Shown here piece by piece: positions 25,940-34,439 of a stretch of DNA of 64,000 bases. Below the pieces are notes generated by a model that searched no databases, was not told the DNA's origin, and saw nothing but the letters and a program-made list of their open reading frames with translations. Position numbers and translations under genes: made by a program. This DNA is from Candidatus Saccharimonadota bacterium (GTDB taxonomy: Bacteria > Patescibacteriota > Saccharimonadia > Saccharimonadales > Saccharimonadaceae), in assembly GCA_905372275.1 (NCBI GenBank), contig CAJPON010000001.1, positions 54,189-118,188 on the forward strand. The letters are read 5' to 3'. The number at the start of each line of letters is the position of its first letter. The first letter of the stretch is position 1.

Positions 25940-26248
25940 TCGGACGAGCTGCTAAGTATAACGGGTAATCATTGAGCATTAGAAGTTACGATGTTGCAGT
26001 TCGTCCGAGAGGTTAGGGTTACCGTTCAATAACCCTCGCAGCGGCTATTGAACGGTAGGCTAGCGTTACGCGAACAGTGAAGACTAATATCTCCTCTCAC
26101 ACCCCCAACGACTGATGTCTGCTCGAAAGAAATCTTAGCCTCCACGACTCGCGCAGCGATAACCGTGATGCACCAAGCCTCGTATGGGGGTTGGAGAAAG
26201 TGGGACATATAAAGTTTTTACTGCTAGCAACCCCCATATGAAGCTTGA
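25940..26248. other. non-coding zone with three long inverted repeats next to the attachment end
   Basis: TCGGACGAGCTGC (25940-25952) pairs with 25996-26008, with one wobble when read on the plus strand. TACCGTTCAATA (26020-26031) pairs perfectly with 26046-26057. A 19-bp stem with two mismatched positions joins 26173-26191 and 26230-26248. No convincing gene lies in 25,925-26,395. It may be a structured leader RNA or recombination-site DNA. Confidence 0.5.
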
Positions 26249-26395
26249 TGCTGATTGATATGAATCCTGATTGTTAAGGTGATCGCCCTGTAGATTACTG
26301 CCGCGCCCTCATGTATATTTGCGCCGTACTTTCTGTAACGATAGCTTTTTCGCTTTCGGAGACCGACAATTCACTGATTGGCGACCTCAGTTAAA

Positions 26396-26438
26396 CGAAA
26401 AAGTGAGGAGCCCACATCGATTGCTCCTCACTTTTTCG
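26396..26438. terminator. strong bidirectional terminator
   Basis: A perfect 16-bp stem (CGAAAAAGTGAGGAGC with its complement) has an 11-nt loop. The A/T-rich base of the stem supplies T-runs on either strand. It insulates the prophage end from the host. Confidence 0.75.
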
Positions 26439-26443
26439 TACAA

Positions 26444-26474
26444 ATAAAAAACCGATGTGGGTAATCACATCGGT
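26444..26474 (-). terminator. terminator directly after the tRNA fragment
   Basis: ACCGATGTG pairs with CACATCGGT across a 6-nt loop and is followed on the minus strand by TTTTTT. It would end any transcript started at the tRNA promoter. Confidence 0.75.
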
Positions 26475-26493
26475 ATGTCGGTATAAATTTTAA

Positions 26494-26534
26494 GTTTACA
26501 AAACAGCTGCTCTAGCCAGCTGAGCTAAGTCGGC
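26494..26534 (-). tRNA. truncated tRNA-Thr(TGT), 5' half only, probable phage attachment end
   Basis: Read on the minus strand from 26534: acceptor GCCGACT, TA, D-arm GCTCAGCTGGCTAGAGC, then anticodon-stem GCTGT, loop TTTGTAA with anticodon TGT, and AC. The expected AGC, variable loop, T-arm and 3' acceptor are absent. A terminator follows. The match ends just after the anticodon loop, a common crossover point for tyrosine integrases. The 3' half should be at the other end of the prophage, outside the window. AATTTATRCCGAC occurs both at the tRNA start and 53 bp on. Confidence 0.75.
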
Positions 26535-26604
26535 ATAAATTGAAAGGTACGACCCGAAAGCACACCTAACAGTGTAGCGTATTTGCGTAACCTTGGCAAG
26601 TGTT

Positions 26605-27267
26605 TTATTGCGGAGAGATGGCGCCAGCTGGCTGTTTGACGCGGCGGTCGACATGCTGCCCGCGCGACATGGCGCGATTGATTTTGTCGCGAATAGCAGC
26701 GGCTTTCTCTTTCTGGCCGTTGCGATCGTACGAATCGGCTAAGATGTTAATACTTTGAATGCTTGGCTCTAAGGTGACGGCGCGTTCAAGGTGCTGCAAG
26801 ACAAGCTTGGCGTTGCCGAGTTTTTCTTGTACTTTGGCGTAGGCAATGTGACGTGAAGCAACTTCTTCTTCCATCTCTAGGGCCTGCTCGAATGCCAGGG
26901 CGGCCTTTTCGTAACTTTCGGTTTCGTAGTAAATCAAGCCGACGTTGTGCAGGCTCGAAGCGCTTGGCTCGAGGCTCTGGGCGATTTCAAAGCATTCGAT
27001 AGCGTCATCGTAGGCATGTTGCTTGGCATACAAAATACCTAGACGGTTGTAAGCGTTGGCGTTTTTGGCGTCGATACGCAGAATGGTCAGCAAGGCTTTT
27101 TCGGCGCGCAGATATTTTTGCGCCTTGAGCGATTCTTGAGCGATTTCCCAGAGCTTATCAAGCTTTGACGATAATTTCGCTGGTAAGTCGCCTGCGATGT
27201 CTTCGGGTGACTGGCGGTACGCGACTGCAGCGGCGCCTAGTCCCAGAACCAGTAAAAATCCAAACAT
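26605..27267 (-). CDS. membrane-anchored TPR protein
   Basis: The start is taken at MFGFLLVLGLGAAAVAY (27267), 10 nt after a TATAAT at 27278-27283. One N-terminal transmembrane helix is followed by a linker and about four to five TPR units (AKNANAYNRLGILYAKQHAYD, PSASSLHNVGLIYYETESYE and others, residues 60-200). It is probably a scaffold for protein contacts at the membrane. It is the first host gene beyond the prophage end. Confidence 0.8.
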   Translation of the reverse strand: MFGFLLVLGLGAAAVAYRQSPEDIAGDLPAKLSSKLDKLWEIAQESLKAQKYLRAEKALLTILRIDAKNANAYNRLGILYAKQHAYDDAIECFEIAQSLEPSASSLHNVGLIYYETESYEKAALAFEQALEMEEEVASRHIAYAKVQEKLGNAKLVLQHLERAVTLEPSIQSINILADSYDRNGQKEKAAAIRDKINRAMSRGQHVDRRVKQPAGAISPQ

Positions 27268-27291
27268 ACTATGCATTATTATAGCACATAA

Positions 27292-28113
27292 TCACGCAAC
27301 CAAAGCGGCAAGCTGAAGCTTGATATTGCCGTTGGCGGCGATGCGCTCGTAGGTTTCGCTGAGACGAGCTAGCTTGTCGATGGTAGCTGGCGTGTTGTTT
27401 TTGGCGGCGGCATTTTGGACGAGCAGAATGCTATAGCGTAGCAACTCTAAGGTGTCTTTGCGGTCGGTGTATCGAGCAGCAACAGTTAGTTTATTATTCA
27501 TCGGACCAGCAATTAATGCTTGCGAGTCTTTGATGACGGCGCCGATATCGGCGAGTTCGCTAGGTTTGTCAGCTAAGCGCGAAATTAATGCTGGCCGGCC
27601 GTTTGCTAGAAACATAATTTGAGTAATCGCTGTAGTGTCAAGCTGCCGATATTTAGCGATGAGCAGCCGGCTAGCCTCCTCAGAAACCGGGCGGATAGTA
27701 AGCCGCTCGACGCGCGACATGATAGTCGGCAGCAGCAAATTCGGCTGGTGCGATGTTAATATAAAATGAATGTTGCGGGCTGGTTCCTCTAATAATTTCA
27801 AGAAAGCATTTTGCGCCTGATGATTCATGGCGCTAGCATCGTCGATAACATAAATCGCCTTACTATTAGCGACACCGCGGGTGTATTGGCGCAGATCGCG
27901 GATTTGGTCGATGCGAATGACGCCGCTTGCATCGGCTTGTCCGTCTTTGTTGGTGGGCTGAATAATTCCAGCAAGTGCTGGGCCGGCTAAGTATTTGGCT
28001 GTAGTTAGCAGACCAGCGCCATCAGCGCCTGTCAAAAGTAAGGCTTGCGGTAGACTGCGGGCTAGCGTTTGAATTTGTCGCTCGGTTGACGGCTCAAAGA
28101 TTAGGCTCATCAT
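27292..28113 (-). CDS. holB: DNA polymerase III delta-prime-like clamp-loader subunit
   Basis: The 273-aa protein matches HolB/DnaX AAA+ folds: a P-loop region replaced by LLTGADGAGLLTTA, AIYVIDDASAMNHQAQNAFLKLLEEPARNIHFILTSHQPNLLLPTIMSRVERL (residues 92-145, containing the LLEEP and SRC-like SRV motifs). The degenerate P-loop suggests it does not hydrolyse ATP, as is usual for delta-prime. It acts in loading the sliding clamp. It overlaps the pseudouridine synthase gene upstream by 20 bp. Confidence 0.8.
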   Translation of the reverse strand: MMSLIFEPSTERQIQTLARSLPQALLLTGADGAGLLTTAKYLAGPALAGIIQPTNKDGQADASGVIRIDQIRDLRQYTRGVANSKAIYVIDDASAMNHQAQNAFLKLLEEPARNIHFILTSHQPNLLLPTIMSRVERLTIRPVSEEASRLLIAKYRQLDTTAITQIMFLANGRPALISRLADKPSELADIGAVIKDSQALIAGPMNNKLTVAARYTDRKDTLELLRYSILLVQNAAAKNNTPATIDKLARLSETYERIAANGNIKLQLAALVA

Positions 28114-29269
28114 CTAGCTCCGGGAAAAGTTTGGTAAATTCGCCAGGCAGCGGCGCGACGAACGTTTGGCGCTTACCGGGCTGTGTAGTAATTTCTAATT
28201 TGTAAGCATGCAGATAGAGGCGATCGGCAGATTTGCCATAGACGCGGTCGCCGTGAATCGGCGTGTGTAAATGACGCAGATGAACGCGCAGCTGATGAGT
28301 GCGCCCAGTCTGCGGGCAGAGTTTAATAGCGCTGAGATTGTGATGCGTGGCGAGCGTTTGGTAAATAGTTTGCGCTGGCTTGCCATTTGGGTCGGGGCGA
28401 AAGGTACTGGGTGCCGACGGGTTGCGACCAATCGGGATATCAATTTTGGCAGTTGGTGGTTGCGGTGTACCGTCGACGATGGCTAGATATGTTTTCTTGG
28501 CGAGATGTTGCGAGAATTGTTTTTTGAGCAATTCAAAAGCTTCGGGAGTACGCGCCCCGATGATCACGCCGCTGGTGTCGCGGTCTAGCCGGTGGACGAT
28601 GCCTGGGCGATTAGTCTCCAGTCCGACGGTGGTATAACGGCGGAAAAAGTCAGCGACCGTGAATTCGTCATTCAGCGCCCCCTTGCTATGAGTCAGAACG
28701 CCGACTGGTTTATTGACGACGATGACGCTATCGTCTAGATAAAGTATCGGTAGTTCCTCATCGCTGTAATCGGTAGCTTCGGGCAGATTGACAGCGATTT
28801 CGTCGGCTTCGGTGACTAACTGTCTGGCGCTTTTGGCTGGCGTACCGTTGACAGATATATTGCCAGATTTGATATATTTTTGCCAGGTTGAACGGCTGGT
28901 CTCTGGATAGCGTTTGGCTAGCAAACTATCCAGCCGCTGGCTGTCGCTCACTTGCTGAAACAGATATATGTCCTTGCCTTTGAATGGTAAACCGTAGGTA
29001 GTTAGCTCGCTGGTTGGGTTTTCGAAAATCACGCCGCGAGCGTCGCTTTTGGCGGTAAATATTTGCTCCATGATATAATTTTCGCGGTCTTCGGCGGTGT
29101 CGTCAATCAGCACGAAATAATGCTGGCGGTTAAAGCGAAAGCGCACCAGCTGATTGATTGGGTTAGGATTGCTGTTTTTGATCTGGTCGATATGGCGCGG
29201 CAGGTTATCTGCGTTTGCTACGTTGAAGCGACGCAAGATCGCCAGTAAGTCATTGGCGGTGATTTTCAT
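28094..29269 (-). CDS. RluA-family 23S rRNA pseudouridine synthase
   Basis: The 391-aa protein has an extra N-terminal domain of about 100 residues, an S4 RNA-binding domain (RLDSLLAKRYPETSRSTWQKYIKSGNI, about 110-160) and the catalytic domain. The catalytic domain carries HRLDRDTSGVIIGA near residue 230, where Asp is the nucleophile, and the RTHQLRVHL motif near 330. It isomerises uridine in rRNA. The N-terminal extension is longer than in RluD and has no family I recognise. Confidence 0.85.
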   Translation of the reverse strand: MKITANDLLAILRRFNVANADNLPRHIDQIKNSNPNPINQLVRFRFNRQHYFVLIDDTAEDRENYIMEQIFTAKSDARGVIFENPTSELTTYGLPFKGKDIYLFQQVSDSQRLDSLLAKRYPETSRSTWQKYIKSGNISVNGTPAKSARQLVTEADEIAVNLPEATDYSDEELPILYLDDSVIVVNKPVGVLTHSKGALNDEFTVADFFRRYTTVGLETNRPGIVHRLDRDTSGVIIGARTPEAFELLKKQFSQHLAKKTYLAIVDGTPQPPTAKIDIPIGRNPSAPSTFRPDPNGKPAQTIYQTLATHHNLSAIKLCPQTGRTHQLRVHLRHLHTPIHGDRVYGKSADRLYLHAYKLEITTQPGKRQTFVAPLPGEFTKLFPELDDEPNL

Positions 29270-29329
29270 ACGATTACGCTGCTTCCCTGTTCAGACGGTT
29301 GGTTGCTCGAGGATTGGTGCATGTTGGCG

Positions 29330-30358
29330 TTATCTCCTAAGTCCCACGGCTTTTTGGACGCGGAGCAAGGTTTCGTTGGCGACGATGGTCATGGCGCGCT
29401 CGGACCGCTCGAGGACTTTCAATAAATCATCGTCGGTGATGGCGTTGAGGCGCGCTTGGAAGTTGCTCAAAAAGCTGGCTACTGCTTCGGCTACGGCTTT
29501 TTTCAGCGGCCCGTATTGTGTTTGGCCAATCCACTCGGCATTGACTTCTTCTTGCGGCTGATCAGTTAAAATCGCCAAAAGCTGTAGTAAGTTGGTGATA
29601 CCTGGCTGATTTTCCCAGTCAAAATTGATAACGCCAAGTGAATCGGTTGTTGCCGACATGATTTTCTTGTGAGCTTGTTCTGGCGTGTCGTTTAAATTAA
29701 TTTTTGATTTTTGATCGTCCGAGCTCTTGCTCATTTTCTTGTGCGGATTGGTTAAGCTGCGAATGCGCAAACCTTTGTCGCGCTTGATAAACTCAGTTTG
29801 CTTGGCTGTAGAGTCAGGCACAGTGAATAATTCGCCGAACTTATTATTCATGCGAATGGCGATGTCGCGGGTGATTTCTAGATGCTGGAATTGGTCCTCG
29901 CCAACGGGCACATAGCGGGCATTATAGAGTAAGATATCGGCAGCCATCAACACCGGATAATTAAACAACCCGACACTGACGTTGCTGCTGTGTTCGGCGG
30001 ACTTTTCTTTGAACTGCGTCATGCGGCTCATCTCGCCGAAGCTAGTGAAGCAGTCTAAGATCCAAGTTAATTCGCTGTGCGCCGGGATAAAACTCTGGCG
30101 GTAAATAAAAGTATTTTCGTCTCTAGTGTCGAGCCCAGCGGCGATAAAATATTTAAGGTTTTTGAGGGTGTTGGCGTACAACGCAGAATGGTCGATTGGC
30201 GTCGTAAAACTGTGCAAATCTGGCACAAACATGTTGATTTGGTACTCTCCTGCGTACTTTTTCTGCATTTGCACCATTGGCACGAACGCGCCGAGATAAT
30301 TACCGAGCGTTGGCTCTTCGTTGGCGCGCACGCCAGTGAGAATTGTTTCTTTAGACAT
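29330..30358 (-). CDS. trpS: tryptophanyl-tRNA synthetase
   Basis: The start is set at MSKETILTGVRANEEPTLGNYLGAF (30358) because the -10 box ends only 6 nt upstream; a longer frame would lie inside the promoter. The 342-aa product is of normal length. The HIGH-equivalent TLGNYLGA is near residue 17 and KMSKSSDDQ near 205. PVGEDQFQHLE near 150 is typical. It charges tRNA-Trp. Confidence 0.92.
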   Translation of the reverse strand: MSKETILTGVRANEEPTLGNYLGAFVPMVQMQKKYAGEYQINMFVPDLHSFTTPIDHSALYANTLKNLKYFIAAGLDTRDENTFIYRQSFIPAHSELTWILDCFTSFGEMSRMTQFKEKSAEHSSNVSVGLFNYPVLMAADILLYNARYVPVGEDQFQHLEITRDIAIRMNNKFGELFTVPDSTAKQTEFIKRDKGLRIRSLTNPHKKMSKSSDDQKSKINLNDTPEQAHKKIMSATTDSLGVINFDWENQPGITNLLQLLAILTDQPQEEVNAEWIGQTQYGPLKKAVAEAVASFLSNFQARLNAITDDDLLKVLERSERAMTIVANETLLRVQKAVGLRR

Positions 30359-30364
30359 AGTATA

Positions 30365-30393
30365 ATTATAACAGAGTACGCTTGTACTGTCAT
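30365..30393 (-). promoter_or_regulatory. trpS promoter, leaderless
   Basis: ATGACA (30388-30393), a 17-nt spacer and TATAAT (30365-30370), then 6 nt to the ATG. The start site should fall on or next to the ATG. Confidence 0.75.
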
Positions 30394-30423
30394 ATTGAGC
30401 GCGACGATTGAGACAATTGCTGT

Positions 30424-30452
30424 TTGACGCTAGTGTTGGCTGCGTATACAAT
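30424..30452 (+). promoter_or_regulatory. promoter of the 71-aa membrane protein gene, leaderless
   Basis: TTGACG (30424-30429), a 17-nt spacer and TACAAT (30447-30452), then 6 nt to the ATG at 30459. It is divergent from the trpS promoter. Confidence 0.8.
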
Positions 30453-30458
30453 AGCGTT

Positions 30459-30674
30459 ATGAATAAAACTCAGTGTCGGATTTCATATTACGTTTTCTTG
30501 TTTGCGTCGGCGCTAGTTTCGTATATTTCAATTGAGACATCTATGGATACGATGAGTGCTAAGCAGCCGCCAAACGTACCGCTTCATCTATTTGAATTCG
30601 CGCTAGCTATCGCGCTGGTGTGCGCGGCGTTGTATTTTCGGTATAAGGCTTATCGTGATGATGCTAAGAAATAG
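30459..30674 (+). CDS. 71-aa two-span membrane protein
   Basis: The start at 30459 follows a near-consensus promoter by 6 nt. Two hydrophobic helices (YYVFLFASALVSYIS and LFEFALAIALVCAALYF) are joined by a short polar loop, with a basic C-terminus (RYKAYRDDAKK). It is convergent with the ABC permease gene, 3 bp apart. No family is recognised. Confidence 0.65.
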   Translation: MNKTQCRISYYVFLFASALVSYISIETSMDTMSAKQPPNVPLHLFEFALAIALVCAALYFRYKAYRDDAKK

Positions 30675-30677
30675 CTT

Positions 30678-32636
30678 TTAATCGCGTATATCCTGGACTG
30701 GATTGCGGCGTACGTTGCGTAGCAGCGGTTGAATGCTGGCAATTAGGCTGACTATGAATATCGAGCTAACAACAGCTATAATTATAGGCGATTCTAGGCT
30801 AAAAACGCTAAATTGCGGCGCGCTGCCAACTGTTCCGAAGGCTGTCGCTGCAGTGTCAGTTAGGTTTTTGCCGTAGGTATTTGCTATAGCGAAAGCAGTT
30901 GCAATACCTAAAATCAGAGAGGCGATGACAATTCTTAGTGCTACAATTAAGACGTATATGATGTATATACAAGCGATATCTCGTCGTTTTGCGCCCATCG
31001 CGCGGTAAATGGCAGTTTCTTTACGGTTTTCTGCGATGATACGTGAAACAGTGAACCAAATTATAATTATTGCTAGTCCTAGTACTGTAGGCAGCGCGAT
31101 GCTAGCGATTTGATTAAATAATTTTCCTATTTCGTCTAGGATCAGGTAATTTGATCCGTACGGGCTGGCGATAAACTGCTTAGCGCATTTATCATTAAAC
31201 TCTAGGCAAGCCTCGTTGTCGAGGAACGCTCGCGCTTTTGCAACGCTAGAAAACTCTAAAATACGGGGAGTAAATTCACCTCTCATTAGCCGTACAGCCG
31301 TAGAATCTGCTTCTTGTTGCTGGATATCATCGAACTTTAGTTTTTCTGGCAGAGAATTGTACAGTTGAATAGGGATATCTAGTGCCGATGAAGAATCATG
31401 CGAAGCTAACAAATTCTTGATATATTCGCTAGCATTTTTCTTGTAATCGGTTTGCGGTTGCGCGTATTTAATGCCGACAATTTGAAAAGTGAGCAATTTG
31501 TGCTTGGGTACTATATATGTCCCAAGTTTTTTCTGGTTGGCTTCGTTAGAATCGTCACTCTTCTTTTCGGTGGTAGTTCGCGTGTCGGACTTGACAGTGA
31601 TATTGCCGCAGGCTTGCTTTGGGTAATCGTAAATCAAACTGGGCTTTTGGTAGTTTTTGTTGATTTCGTTGGCTTTTGTCTCGATATAATCTTGTTGGAT
31701 TTTCTTGATCAGTGTTTGTTCGGTTGAATTGCGGTAGCAAACTTGATAAGTATAGCCGTTTAATTTTTCTTGGACGTTTTTAAGCCATGTAGATTTTTGG
31801 TTAGTGTCGGCCGGCTCGGCTTCAAGGTTAAGCTTCTTACCAAATAATGAGACGGCTTCTTGAACGGAGACCACCACTGGTATGCCGTTTAGGTGTGACG
31901 CATCGGTTGCTAGCATATAACGGCGTAGAAGCTGCTGGTCGGTGAAAGTATAGTTGCTATTATATATGGCGTTAGTGTAATAGCCGTAAGTTGTCATATC
32001 GTCTGCTTTGGGGCTAGAGTTGCCGAAGTCTTCTTTGTCATTTTGGATTAGGCGTAGCGCGGGGATTTGGGGTAAACCGCTTATTTTGTCAACGATATAA
32101 TAGCCAGCGGCGTCGTATTTGCTGCCGATTTCTTTGAGATTGGTTAGCTTGTTGTTGGCAGTTTTAGCGTATTTTTCAAATTGCTGGTCATTGAAATCAC
32201 TTATGACTGGCGAAGAAAAATTAACAGTCACTCGTTGTTCTTCTGGAAGTGAGTCGGGCATCCAAGAAGCTGGTAGCAGGGCTGGAGCTTCGGTGCTCTT
32301 GTCGTAAGCTAATCCCAGCGATTTATATTTGTCTTGCAAATTCTGATAGTATTTTTTCTCGAACGCTTTGAGTTCTCTAATCTCTTCTAAGGATAGGTTG
32401 TTGGTGATTCCTAAAGCTTTGTTTGGTATATTTGGTGATACTTTGACAAGGTAGCGGTCGTTGCCAACTTTCTTTATAAACATTTCTGCGCTCTTTTCGG
32501 CGCCAGTAAAGACAATAATTATGGCGATTAACGCCGCGAATAACAAGCTTGCCACGATAGTGGAAGCGAAAAGCATGCCGCATTTTGAATGAAGCTTGGT
32601 GCGGGCTAGTTTTACAGCGTACGATGGGCGAATCAT
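30678..32636 (-). CDS. ABC transporter permease, FtsX/MacB type
   Basis: The start at MIRPSYAVKL (32636) overlaps the ATPase stop as ATGA; a longer frame to 32927 lies inside the ATPase. The 652-aa protein has one N-terminal transmembrane helix, a large extracellular part (about residues 60-460, with three Cys) and a three-helix C-terminal FtsX domain, including AENRKETAIYRAMGAKRRDIACIY. It couples to the LolD-like ATPase, probably to move or signal a cell-envelope substrate. The substrate is unknown. Confidence 0.85.
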   Translation of the reverse strand: MIRPSYAVKLARTKLHSKCGMLFASTIVASLLFAALIAIIIVFTGAEKSAEMFIKKVGNDRYLVKVSPNIPNKALGITNNLSLEEIRELKAFEKKYYQNLQDKYKSLGLAYDKSTEAPALLPASWMPDSLPEEQRVTVNFSSPVISDFNDQQFEKYAKTANNKLTNLKEIGSKYDAAGYYIVDKISGLPQIPALRLIQNDKEDFGNSSPKADDMTTYGYYTNAIYNSNYTFTDQQLLRRYMLATDASHLNGIPVVVSVQEAVSLFGKKLNLEAEPADTNQKSTWLKNVQEKLNGYTYQVCYRNSTEQTLIKKIQQDYIETKANEINKNYQKPSLIYDYPKQACGNITVKSDTRTTTEKKSDDSNEANQKKLGTYIVPKHKLLTFQIVGIKYAQPQTDYKKNASEYIKNLLASHDSSSALDIPIQLYNSLPEKLKFDDIQQQEADSTAVRLMRGEFTPRILEFSSVAKARAFLDNEACLEFNDKCAKQFIASPYGSNYLILDEIGKLFNQIASIALPTVLGLAIIIIWFTVSRIIAENRKETAIYRAMGAKRRDIACIYIIYVLIVALRIVIASLILGIATAFAIANTYGKNLTDTAATAFGTVGSAPQFSVFSLESPIIIAVVSSIFIVSLIASIQPLLRNVRRNPVQDIRD

Positions 32637-33361
32637 GTGATAGCTCCGTCTTTTAATTCTATGACGCGGTCGGCTTGGTGGGCAATGCTCGCATCGTGAG
32701 TAACTATAACAATTGTCGAACCGAGAGTTGAGCGGATTTCGCGGAACAGATCGATAATTGATTGACTGTTGGTCGAATCCAAGTTGCCAGTTGGCTCGTC
32801 GGCCAGAATGATACGCGGATTGTTTATTAGCGCTCGAGCAATTGCGGCACGTTGAATTTGCCCGCCTGAAAGTTCTTTGGGTAGGCGGTTTGCGTACTCT
32901 TCTAGACCGACTTTTTGGAGTAGCCAAGTTACTTTGGCGTCGATAAGATTTTTCTTTTTAGCGGTAAACATGGCTGGTACAGCAATATTGTCGCTAAGCT
33001 GCAAAAAAGGCTGTAGATAAAACGATTGAAAAACAAAGCCAATAGTATTTTGACGAAGCTGGCTGAGCTGGCTGTCGCGCAAGTTAGTCGTCTCCTTGGA
33101 CTCGATGACAACAGATCCTGAGGTTGGCTGATCAAGGCAGCCGATAATTTGCAGTAGCGTACTTTTGCCGCTACCGCTAGCGCCAGTAATGGTGATAAGC
33201 TCGCCTTGTTTGATTGCCAGGTTTATTCTGCGAAGCGCTTTAACGGTTTGCTTGCCGAGTTTGTAGTCTTTCGAGACGTTATTGAGGAAGATTGCTGTTT
33301 GGCTAGAATTCGTCGCGATTATGTTTTCTGATTTTTTGATGTTATCAGTGTTTGTATCCAT
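32633..33361 (-). CDS. ABC transporter ATPase, LolD/MacB type
   Basis: The start at MDTNTDNIKK (33361) has AAGGAT upstream. The 242-aa protein carries Walker A GASGSGKST, a Q-loop (FVFQSFYLQPFLQ), signature LSGGQIQRAAIARAL, Walker B ILADEPTGNLD and an H-loop (IVTHD). It powers the permease encoded immediately downstream with a 4-bp overlap. An extended -10 (TGCTATACT) lies about 25 nt before the start. Confidence 0.9.
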   Translation of the reverse strand: MDTNTDNIKKSENIIATNSSQTAIFLNNVSKDYKLGKQTVKALRRINLAIKQGELITITGASGSGKSTLLQIIGCLDQPTSGSVVIESKETTNLRDSQLSQLRQNTIGFVFQSFYLQPFLQLSDNIAVPAMFTAKKKNLIDAKVTWLLQKVGLEEYANRLPKELSGGQIQRAAIARALINNPRIILADEPTGNLDSTNSQSIIDLFREIRSTLGSTIVIVTHDASIAHQADRVIELKDGAIT

Positions 33362-33412
33362 GTTGGTAATCCTTATGTGTAAGTATAGCACGTACAGGCT
33401 AGCGTAATAAAG

Positions 33413-33445
33413 TCAAAACACCCCGCCATGTGAGAGCGAGGTGTT
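33413..33445 (-). terminator. terminator of the lipoprotein gene
   Basis: AACACC-CGC blocks pair with GCG-GGTGTT across a 9-nt loop, followed on the minus strand by TTTT. It lies 18 bp after the lipoprotein stop and before the ABC ATPase promoter. Confidence 0.7.
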
Positions 33446-33462
33446 CGGTTGTAGTGTGATGA

Positions 33463-33858
33463 TTATTTGCCAGCGGATGGCGTGTTTGTAGGCGAGGCCG
33501 GCGCTGCTGGCGGCAGTGGATCAACGTTGCTTGGCGGCGTTCCTTTTTTCCAACAATCCTCCGTGTGGAGGCTATATCGCTGGGGATGTTCTTGTAGTTC
33601 TTCAGGATCTACTGCTCTGATACGTTCTCTATCTTGGTCGCAGACTACGACAAGCCGGGACGTGTCATGACTCGGATGTTCAGGCGGCATCGGTTTTTGT
33701 TGCTGATTGCGTGCTGGCTTTGGGTCGTCGTTGCTGCAGGCCGCGGTTACCGCCGCTAAGCCGGTGAGTCCTAATGTTAATAGTGCTTCGCGGCGGCTAA
33801 GAACATTTACTTCTCCTGCTCCTGTTGGGCTTTCTGGACGCTTTGGAACTATTGCCAT
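33463..33858 (-). CDS. predicted lipoprotein with Tat-like signal
   Basis: The 131-aa protein has SRREALLTLGLTGLAAVTAAC (residues 21-41), a twin-arginine-like motif followed by a hydrophobic stretch and a lipobox ending in Cys. The mature part is Pro-rich with a small folded region holding two Cys (VVVCDQDRERIRAVDPEEL and EDCWKKG). GGAGGGG precedes the start. It is probably membrane-attached outside the cell. No family is recognised. Confidence 0.7.
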   Translation of the reverse strand: MAIVPKRPESPTGAGEVNVLSRREALLTLGLTGLAAVTAACSNDDPKPARNQQQKPMPPEHPSHDTSRLVVVCDQDRERIRAVDPEELQEHPQRYSLHTEDCWKKGTPPSNVDPLPPAAPASPTNTPSAGK

Positions 33859-33979
33859 GATACTTCAATCCCCTCCTTCGGGATTAGCGGCTTGTAGCCT
33901 ATATGCAACCCACCTAGCATTTATAATAATAATTATTACTATATACTTTTATAGCAAAATAATCAAATGGTGCTCAAGC

Positions 33980-34017
33980 AAAAAACAAATACCCCGCCCT
34001 AACAAGCGGAGTATTTG
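33980..34017 (-). terminator. terminator of the rpoA-rpsI ribosomal operon
   Basis: On the minus strand CAAATACTCCGC pairs with GCGGGGTATTTG over an 8-nt loop and is followed by TTTTTT, 24 bp beyond the rpsI stop. Confidence 0.85.
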
Positions 34018-34040
34018 AGCCTGCTCTAAACTACGAAGAG

Positions 34041-34439
34041 TTAGCGCTTTGAGTATTGCTCGCGTTTGCGGGCGCTGCGCAGACCGTATTTCTTGCGCTC
34101 TTTCTCGCGCGGGTCGCGCTTCATGAAGCCGGCCTTCTTGAGCGGAGCACGCAAGTCGGCAGCACCAGCAGTAATCGCTTTGGCAATCGCTTGCTTGATA
34201 GCGTCAACTTGGCCGCTAAGCCCGCCGCCGCGCACTAGCACGCTGACGTCAAACTCTTTTTGCTTGTTGACGGTTGCTAGCGGGTCGGTAATCTCAGCCA
34301 GCAAGGTCTTGTTGCCTGATAAGTATTCATCGGCAGTCTTGCCGTTGATGGTGATCGCGCCTTTACCGGCGGTCAGGCGAGCGCGGGCAGTAGCGCTTTT
34401 GCGCCGGCCCAAGCCGTAATCGTATTTGTCGGTAGCCAT
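34041..34439 (-). CDS. rpsI: 30S ribosomal protein S9
   Basis: The 132-aa protein has the S9 pattern: GLGRRKSATARARL at the start, VRGGGLSGQVDAIKQAIAKAI in the middle and the basic tail DPREKERKKYGLRSARKREQYSKR, whose last residues reach the decoding site. It is the last gene of its operon, directly after rplM with no gap. Confidence 0.95.
   Translation of the reverse strand: MATDKYDYGLGRRKSATARARLTAGKGAITINGKTADEYLSGNKTLLAEITDPLATVNKQKEFDVSVLVRGGGLSGQVDAIKQAIAKAITAGAADLRAPLKKAGFMKRDPREKERKKYGLRSARKREQYSKR

Noticed and set aside
26026..26208. 60-codon minus-strand frame
   Set aside because: It consists of the inverted repeats and has no start signals.
30678..32927. 749-aa reading of the ABC permease
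   Set aside because: The first 97 codons lie inside the ATPase gene; the ATGA overlap at 32636 gives the normal start.
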